NCBI GenBank assembly: GCA_023614405.1
Contig: CM042693.1
Location: 160,410,731-160,474,730, forward strand
From: Avena insularis
Taxonomy: Eukaryota; Streptophyta; Magnoliopsida; Poales; Poaceae
Direction of reading: 5' to 3'
Length of the DNA stretch: 64,000 nucleotides
Under the pieces are notes generated by a model that had not been told where the DNA came from, searched no databases, and saw nothing but the letters and a program-made list of their open reading frames with translations. How positions within the stretch are numbered: the stretch's first letter is position 1; each line of letters begins with the position of its first letter. This document shows, piece after piece, positions 56,620 to 64,000 of the stretch. The position numbers and the translations under genes are program-made.

Positions 56620-59600
56620 TGTCACATCCCAAGATTTTCCAAATCTTGTAATGTGAAAAATAAATAAACAAAATAAATAATTGTTGAAATTTAGGGTAAA
56701 AAGAAACTTTGTTTCTAAATGGAAACTTAAAATCCCATCTGGAACAAACTTTGGTTAATGTTTGAATCCAACTAAATTCAAACCAAGTGAAATGCATTCG
56801 CTTTAAATGCATCTGGAAATTTAAACACTTGAGAAATAAACCAAAACCCTAAAACCATAATGGAAGAAAATCATTTTCAAGTTATCTCTAAGACTATGGA
56901 TATGATCCATATAAAAATTGGTCAAACAAACATTTCAAATTAATCAAGAATGATTATTAGAAATATTATAAAACCATATAATTGGTTTCACTTACTTTGG
57001 AGCCATGAATAAAATCCTATGAATTTAATAAGGTAAGGAAAAGTAATTTCCAAAGCTAATAAAGCAACCACCTAGAAATCCATACCAAATGGTGAGCAAA
57101 TGATCCTAAAGGAATTAAAAAGGTAAACAAATAATAAATAAAATTATAATAGTTGGAATCACTATTTTTGGATCTTTAAATAAAAAGATATGGTTTTTAT
57201 AAAGCAAAGGTAGAAATATAAATAAGGATTATTTTATAGAGCCAAATTAAATCTTGCCCAAGCTTTTGAAATAAAATATTCCTATTTGATAAAAAGAGTA
57301 AAGGTTTATTTAAATAAAATAATGAGGATTTATTAATATCCATTTTTATTAAAGTAAAGGCTTTCCATTTTAAATAAACACCAAAACTTGTTAATTTATT
57401 TTAAATAAGATTTCCAAGTGTTTTAGTTTTTCAAAAGAAACCAACTAAAAAGATTTTGATATTATTTAGGTTTCAAAAAGAGTTTTAAAATAAATTAAAA
57501 CCTATTGGAATTAAAGACTATGGTCTATTTATTTAATTATTACTAGATCCTAAAATAATTATATTATTTTGAACTTTGAAATATGTTGATAAACAAAATT
57601 AAAAAATTCACCCAAAGTTTGGTGGCGATTTGAATTCAAATGGAGATTGAAAAATATTATTAAATCTTATTTAATTAATACTAGAGCCTATTTTTAAATA
57701 ATTAAAAGACCCTAAAAAGAATAAATATATTATTCTAAATTTGACTTTGGAATGTGCTATTAATTAGTATATGAATCTACACAAATTTTGGTTGAGGTTT
57801 GAAATCAAATTGATGTTTGAATTAATAAACAAAACCAAAACAGATTAATAGAAATGGAAAAAGGAAAAACAATCAGATAAAAAAAATGGAATAGGAGCAG
57901 CCCAACTAACCTAGCCCACTAAGCCCATCAGCAGCCCACTCCATCTACCCCGCAGTGAAACGTTTTTCACTCGCAAACGAACCAACAGTGTCACTGACGG
58001 TTGGACCCCACCTCCTCCTCCTCTCTCTATCGCTTCCAAGCGACCCCACTGCCCCGTCAGCTTCGTCCTCCCCGCGATGAACTCGCCTTACAGTTTCCTC
58101 CGCGTTTAATCCGATTCAATACGAGTTATTTGGTGAATAAATCCTCCCCGCGATCACGCTTACTAAGTCGCCTGCTCCCCCTCTCTCTTTCCCCTCTTTC
58201 GCCCGGCCCTCTCTGCCCCCAGACTGCCCTGATTTCTGCTTCGACCACCACTGTCTCTGGCGAGCTCCACCTCCGATTCCGGCCAAACCCTGCCGCCCCT
58301 CGCCTCCTCGACCACGCGAGCCTGCTCCCCTCTTCCATACGCGTCTCCCAGTGGCCTCAGCTCGCTCGCGCATGTCCCCTATCGTCGGCAACCACCTCGT
58401 CTGACCGCTCCACCGTGTGCTCCAACTCCGACGAGCTCCACAGATAGTCTCTGACCGCGCCGCCCTCTCTCTTTGATGCTCCCATACTCTCTACTCTTCC
58501 ACGCGTCTAATAGCACCATCTGTTCCGTCTCCCGTGCTCTACAGCGACATCCCCGACAACGACATCTCTCCGGCAAGCAATCCACGCAACTCCAGCGCGC
58601 CCCTCGACAAACAGCAGGCACCTTGAGCATAACCACGACCACGCGAACCTGGTGAGCCATTCCCTTTCCTCCCTTGCTTCCTGTAATCGCCGCGACGCCG
58701 TAGCAGAGCCAGCGCCGCCAACATTTGGTCAAACGCGCAGCAGCCGTCCGATCCAGATCCGAGGCACGCGATAGGTTCACTTAAAACGAAGGGGTATGCG
58801 ATCTGATCCGTGCGATTTAGTTAGATCCAACGCCTCTCGTTGCACGATCCGCACGAAGCGGTACCGACGAATAGTAACACGCCACGTGGCCCTGCCTGTT
58901 TATAAAAACCAGGATTTGATCTATTTGATGTTCCAATTTGAAAAATTCATAACTTTCAAACCACACGTCCAAATTTTGCAAATTTTTTACCAATAAAATC
59001 AGCAAGACAAGTGCTTTCTGACCATGCCCTTTGTTTAGTGAATTGCTTCTGATAAAATGATTGTTTTTGCAGAAACTTGTGTAGGCATGTTTAGCATATT
59101 AAATTCATTCTAAAATTATTTTGGGGATAAAATCTTTGGCAAATGGTTTGTTTTGAACCTACTGACCATATAAATCAATTTGTGGTTTCAAAAACATATT
59201 TGGTGAATCAAAAGAATAAAACCTTGAATTAAAACATTTCTAGTCAAATAAAAATATGGTTTAATTGTTAAAAATGATTTTGGAGGAAAACCTTTGGGAA
59301 ATGTTTTGATTTAAACTCTGTGACCCTAAACACAAGGTTTTATGATTTGAAAACATATTTTGTGAACCCTATAGATTGTTTCCTTATTAAAAGCATTTCT
59401 CCACCACATAAAATAATGCTTTGGTTTAAAAATGGTTTATAGGTAGAATCTTTTGCAAATAGTTTTGCCACTTTATAAAATGACCAATAAAGTGTTTTAG
59501 AATGATTATAACCTATTATAAACCACCTTTGTAAATAAAACAAAGTTTGGCATGCTTGCATGCATTGTTTTGTTGTTATTATTTTATGTGTTGTTTGCTT

Positions 59601-60946
59601 GAATGGTAGAATAAATTCTTTCTTGCTTGATTGAATTGTAGTGAAATTTGAAGAGTGTGAACATTTCAAGATCAAGGAGTGAAATTATATTATCTACCAA
59701 AAAGGCAAGTGATGCTTCATACTTTTGTCCCATTATTTTCACTATGCATTAGTGATATTCCTATGTAGAACTTGCATGGAATTTTGCTAAGTGTAAACTA
59801 TGCCATGGGAAATCCTAGTAGATGAAACCTTAGTAGAATTTTCCTAAGTTAAGATTCCTACTACTATCATGCTTAGCTTAGCTAGTAGAAAAAAGGGGGT
59901 GGAATATATATTCATACTATGGAATATTTCTAAGTCAAGGATTTGTGTTTTGTTTAATAAAACAACTAAGTGAATGAATCACCTGGGTGGAATGGAAGGA
60001 ATGGTTTGTGTTGAGTGGTTCACAAGGCCCATTTCTATGGTTTACCTTGTGTATCTCACTTGTGGATGGCCACCCAGGAACAAAGAGATTTGAGATGTCA
60101 AATGTTGAGAAGCTTCAAGTGCAGCCACTTGGCATTATGGGCTCTGCCTGGATCATATAGGTTGCAATAACTTAGCCAAATGGACAGTTAGTGGTAGGGG
60201 ATTGATAGGTTGGAGCGCGTCCATTCTGGTCTAAGGGAAGGCTTCTGAAAGATCTTGTCTTGGTGAAACCAAGTCTTGTGGGGAAAGTGCACCACCTCTG
60301 CAGAGTGTAAAATCTAAGTACTTAGCCATGTCCCTGGTAAAGGACAATTTGAGCATCGAGACATGGAAGCTATCAAGAATCTCCTCATTCCAATTTCTAA
60401 GTAAAATCTTGTGGTTGAACAAGGGTTAAAGGATCACCAATTTCTATTGGGAGATGCCTTGGGTGATTTTGTCAAGCAAAAACTTAGTGTTTTCAAATGA
60501 TAAGGAAAATCTATTTTGAGCAAAGCAAGCCTAAACTCCACTTAGCCAAATGCATATAGATGATAGACTCCACTATACTACCATAGTATCACTTGCCAAT
60601 ACAATTCAAATGTATTGACCCTTGTGGCTGTAACTTGTTATGTTGCAGGTGTGTTTGATATTAGTGAAGTTTAATGATTAGGATTACAAGTCTACAACCA
60701 ACATGTCTGCCTGTGGCACTTTGAAGATGAAGGACCCCATGCTATTGTTATATTCTGCTGCATTGTAATGTGATAGCCAAATGAGCTATGTAAGATGTAA
60801 TAATTTATTTTATTCCTGGTTATAAAGTTGTATTATGACCTTTGTATCTTGATATTACATCTTAACTGTGGATGCTAGCTATTGATCCAGGGATTAGCAT
60901 TGTAAACACAGGGATCTCTACCTTATTAAAGGTTGGGAATCTTATA
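56620..60946 (+). mobile_element. 5' LTR (4327 bp) of the zinc-knuckle gypsy
   Basis: It starts TGTCACATCCCAAG and ends GGGAATCTTATA, where the solo copy has ...CCTTACA. The first ~1.3 kb is very AT-rich, a GC-rich block lies at about 57960-58790, and the rest is AT-rich. Open frames in the GC-rich block occur on both strands and are not supported as genes. Confidence 0.88.
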
Positions 60947-60948
60947 GA

Positions 60949-60960
60949 TGGTATCAGAGC
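60949..60960 (+). other. Primer-binding site (initiator tRNA-Met)
   Basis: TGGTATCAGAGC, 2 bp after the LTR, is complementary to the initiator tRNA-Met 3' end. Confidence 0.85.
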
Positions 60961-61639
60961 ATTGTGTTGCCTGTAGGATTTGTAACCCTAGGATTGGACA
61001 AAAACCCTTAGAAAATATAGGAGTTGTATTTGTTCCAAAACTTATTTACAAACAATCTTGTAAACTCTTTCCTCAACCAATTTGGTTTTGACTCTACATC
61101 TCTTCTATTTCAACTTGATGGATAAAGCCTTCTCCATGGCCAAAGACTTCACCATGTGCAAATGGACTTTATCAACTCTAATGACTTCAACATCTTCAAG
61201 TGATTTCAACCTTATTCTCAACAAGGACTTCAACCTTGGATATCACTAAGGACTACACGTGAGACAAGAAATGTTGCTCAAGACTTGAAGACTAAGGAAA
61301 CACAACTTGGGAATAATCATCACCTTTGAAGTTTTGTGACCAAGAATTTTCCCAAGGAAACCATGATCTCATTCAAGAAGAATCCACCAAGAAGGATAGA
61401 CTAATCTCAAGTGAACCATATAGATGGACCACTATATTAAGTATAGATCAAACACACCAACTTAATGTGGTGTAGAAAAAAAATATTTTGTTGCCTAAAA
61501 ATATGCTTGAGACTTGTTGTTTGAGTGGAATGTTTGTTTTTGATTGCTTGCACTTTGCTTGTGTGAATTGTGATGTGTGTGATTAGAATTATTCCCTTAG
61601 AAATATTTTGCCATTCTAATCCCAATCCAACCCAAACAG

Positions 61640-62356
61640 ATGACTTCTCCAAGAGACTTCAACACCAAAAATGACAACAACAACAACAACCAAGAGATGC
61701 ACATGAGAGAACAACTACTAGCAAACCAAACCCAGTTGAACCAAGTGACAACTCAGTTTTTAGCCAACAACAATGGATTAGACCCAACCATACAAAAGTT
61801 TTTGGAAATTCAATCCCAATTATTGCAAGGGATGGCCACTCAAATGATCAACATGGGAGACAATCTTTCCCAAGGAGTTTGTGACAACAAGGATGTCAAG
61901 GATGATATTTTAGAAGGAACCCAAGCATGCAATGTTTGTGGAAACAAGGATCACACTTCCAAAGAGCATGAAGATCAATGCCCCAATTGTGAAGAAAAAC
62001 ATCCAGCTAATCAATGCCCCACAACCCAAGCTACTTGTTTCCTATGTGAAAGAAATAATCATGTCCCTATCCAATGCCCCATCTATTCCATAGTTCAACA
62101 AAGGAAACAAGGTGGAGTGCAACAACAGTTTGTAAACCCTCATGAAGGAACAACTTCTACCAAGAAGGATGAAGGCAAAGTCAAAACTATACATCATAAG
62201 GCCCAATCTAAAGTGACCACAAAGTGTTGCTACTCTTGTGGAGAAGAAGGTCATATCTCTAGTAAATGCCCCAAGATGAGAGAAAGATTTCCCACCTTTG
62301 AGGTGAAGTATGAAGAGCATGAACTAGAAGAACTCCTAGCTTTGGTGAGACCCTAG
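61640..62356 (+). CDS. Zinc-knuckle (gag-type) protein of a non-autonomous gypsy
   Basis: This is an open frame of 238 codons starting MTSPRDFNTKNDNNNN, about 690 bp inside the LTR. The first ~95 residues are Asn/Gln-rich and lack a recognisable capsid domain. Then come Cys/His clusters: CNVCGNKDH (imperfect), CPNCEEKHPANQC (one residue short between Cys and His), CFLCERNNHVPIQC and CYSCGEEGHISSKC (both CX2CX4HX4C). Such knuckles bind nucleic acid in gag nucleocapsids. The frame ends in TAG at 62354-62356, but the same frame carries on into more knuckles, so the original protein was longer. Confidence 0.75.
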   Translation: MTSPRDFNTKNDNNNNNQEMHMREQLLANQTQLNQVTTQFLANNNGLDPTIQKFLEIQSQLLQGMATQMINMGDNLSQGVCDNKDVKDDILEGTQACNVCGNKDHTSKEHEDQCPNCEEKHPANQCPTTQATCFLCERNNHVPIQCPIYSIVQQRKQGGVQQQFVNPHEGTTSTKKDEGKVKTIHHKAQSKVTTKCCYSCGEEGHISSKCPKMRERFPTFEVKYEEHELEELLALVRP

Positions 62357-62709
62357 AAGAAGAAGAAGAAATGCCCCAACCCAAGCAAGAAGGATATTAC
62401 CCAAGAGCAATGTTACACTTGCAAAGAGATGGGACACTATGCCAATGAATGCCCAGAAAAGAAGAAGAACCAAGGAAACAAACAAGAGGCAATGATACCA
62501 AAGGAAAAGAAAGATATCAGCCAAGTGATGTGTTTCAATTGCAAAGAACCAGGACATTAAGCAATTGTCCAGAAAAGATGAAGCACAAGATAAACAAGCC
62601 TATGAAGGATCTCAGCCTTGTCACATGTTTCAAATGTGGAAACAAAGGACACAATGCAGATGTTTGCCTAGAGAAGTTTCAACAAGACCCCAAGCAAGCC
62701 AAGAAGTAA
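62357..62709 (+). pseudogene. Continuation of the zinc-knuckle ORF after a stop and a frameshift
   Basis: In the same frame after the TAG come a Lys run and CYTCKEMGHYANEC (CX2CX4HX4C), then CFNCKEPGH broken by a small deletion near 62560. In the shifted frame the end of that knuckle (SNCPEK) and a last one, CFKCGNKGHNADVC, are read, with a stop at 62707-62709. In total about seven knuckles line up over 61930-62690. Confidence 0.75.
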
Positions 62710-62817
62710 TCTAGTTGGAAAATTTTAAGGTTGGTAGTAGCCTAGTTGCTTTGAGCCAACTTGTAACCCCTAGCCTCCCCAAATCTTGGGACGAGATTTA
62801 TTTTAAGGGTGGTAGCC
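62710..62817 (+). other. 3' untranslated part with polypurine tract
   Basis: Non-coding sequence ends in TTTTAAGGGTGGTAGCC directly before the 3' LTR. It resembles the 3' junction of the first element (203-223). Confidence 0.7.
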
Positions 62818-64000
62818 TGTCACATCCCAAGATTTTCCAAATCTTGTAATGTGAAAAATAAATAAACAAAATAAATAATTGTTGAAATTTAGGGTAAAAA
62901 GAAACTTTTGTTTCTAAATGGAAACTTAAAATCCCATCTGGAACAAAATTTGGTTAATGTTTGAATCCAACTAAATTCAAACCAAGTGAAATGCATTCTC
63001 TTTAAATGCATCTGGAAATTTAAACACTTGAGAAATAAACCAAAACCCTAAAACCCTAATGGAAGAAAATCATTTTCAAGTTATCTCTAAGATTATGGAT
63101 ATGATCCATATAAAAATTGGTCAAACAAACATTTCAAATTAATCAAGAATGATTATTAGAAATATTATAAAACCATATAATTGGTTTCACTTACTTTGGA
63201 GCCATGAATAAAATCCTATGAATTTAATAAGGTAAGGAAAAGTAATTTCCAAAGCTAATAAAGCAACCACCTAGAAATCCATACCAAATGGTGAGCAAAT
63301 GATCCTAAAGGAATTAAAAAGGTAAACAAATAATAAATAAAATTATAATAGTTGGAATCACTATTTTTGGATCTTTAAATAAAAAGATATGGTTTTTATA
63401 AACCAAAGGTAGAAATATAAATAAGGATTATTTTATAGAGCCAAATTAAATCTTGGCCAAGCTTTTGAAATAAAATATTCCTATTTGATAAAAAGAGTAA
63501 AGGTTTATTTAAATAAAATAATGAGGATTTATTAATATCCATTTTTATTAAAGTAAAGGCTTTCCATTTTAAATAAACACTAAAACTTGTTAATTTATTT
63601 TAAATAATATTTCCAAGTGTTTTAGTTTTTCAAAAGAAACCAACTGAAAAGATTTTGATATTATTTAGGTTTCAAAAAGAGTTTTAAAATAAATTAAAAC
63701 CTATTGGAATTAAAGACTATGGTCTATTTATTTAATTATTACTAGATCCTAAAATAATTATCTTATTTTGAACTTTGAAATATGTTGATAAACAGAATTA
63801 AAAAATTCACCCAAAGTTTGGTGGCGATTTGAATTCAAATGGAGATTGAAAAATATTATTAAATCTTATTTAATTAATACTAGAGCCTATTTTTAAATAA
63901 TTAAAAGACCCCAAAAAAATAAATATATTATTCTAAATTTGACTTTGGAATGTGCTATTAATCAGCATATGAATCTACACAAATTTTGGTTGAGGTTTGA
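62818..64000 (+). mobile_element. 3' LTR of the zinc-knuckle gypsy (partial)
   Basis: The first 1183 bp of the LTR are present and match 56620-57800 closely. The window ends inside it. Confidence 0.93.

Larger units (their letters stand above)
56620..64000 (+). mobile_element. Gypsy element with 4.3 kb LTRs and gag-like ORF only (runs off the window)
   Basis: The 5' LTR is 56620-60946. The internal region, 60947-62817, is 1.87 kb, and the 3' LTR starts at 62818. There is no protease, reverse transcriptase, RNase H or integrase, so it looks non-autonomous. Over the ~1180 bp that can be compared the LTRs differ by about 16 substitutions (1.4%), which at 1.3e-8 per site per year is about half a million years. 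It belongs to the same LTR family as the solo LTR at 48176-52091. Confidence 0.85.

Noticed and set aside
58001..58780. 148- and 133-codon frames on opposite strands
   Set aside because: Same GC-rich LTR block as in the solo copy; no domains.

Overview
The window reads as plant nuclear DNA from a large, repeat-rich grass genome, most likely the wheat/barley tribe (Triticeae). The evidence is nested LTR retrotransposons of Triticeae type (BARE/Angela-like copia, a Maximus-like Sirevirus, Sabrina-like gypsy, gypsy elements with 3-4 kb LTRs starting TGTCACATCC), many Stowaway MITEs with CTCCCTCCGT ends and TA target duplications, and one intron-containing nuclear gene. Family names are from recognition and were not checked by search.

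Layout. 1-4845: the 3' end of a chromodomain gypsy element with its 3 kb LTR, a copia LTR fragment, and the 3' end of another gypsy with a short LTR. 4846-14300: a low-copy island holding the only convincing host gene, a two-exon SWIB-domain gene on the minus strand (7659-11815). Its 3.7 kb intron carries two Stowaway MITEs, a Mutator-like MITE and a copia solo LTR with a perfect 5-bp duplication. 14300-25724: gypsy LTR debris, a plus-strand Sabrina-like 3' end, a BARE-like copia 3' LTR, then a minus-strand Sabrina-like element whose only protein is an intact 433-residue ORF of unknown role. 25725-30210: a broken DUF4283-type gene, a possible Helitron 3' end and a 163-bp tandem duplication.

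30211-56619: a Sabrina-like LTR (30211-30484 continued at 54651-55925) split by a 24 kb nest. The nest is a plus-strand Maximus-like Sirevirus (30485-54645, duplication CAAGT). Inside it sit a minus-strand BARE/Angela-like copia (35656-44023, duplication CCCCT) in pol and a minus-strand gypsy solo LTR (48176-52091, duplication CATTT) in an extra gene beyond pol. 56620-64000: a young, apparently non-autonomous gypsy with a 4.3 kb LTR and a zinc-knuckle ORF, running off the window.

The most interesting biology is in the Sirevirus. Its LTRs carry an array of odd-length palindromes with core CGGATnATCCG. The same palindromes recur in pairs inside the pol coding region, where they encode a repeated Pro/Gly-rich peptide, and again around the leader and putative intron of the post-pol gene. 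That gene looks spliced, has a basic N-terminal part and an acidic C-terminal tail, and shows no obvious envelope features. No retroelement protein here looks intact enough for autonomous movement. The SWIB gene and the 433-residue ORF are the only long uninterrupted coding units I would treat as possibly functional.
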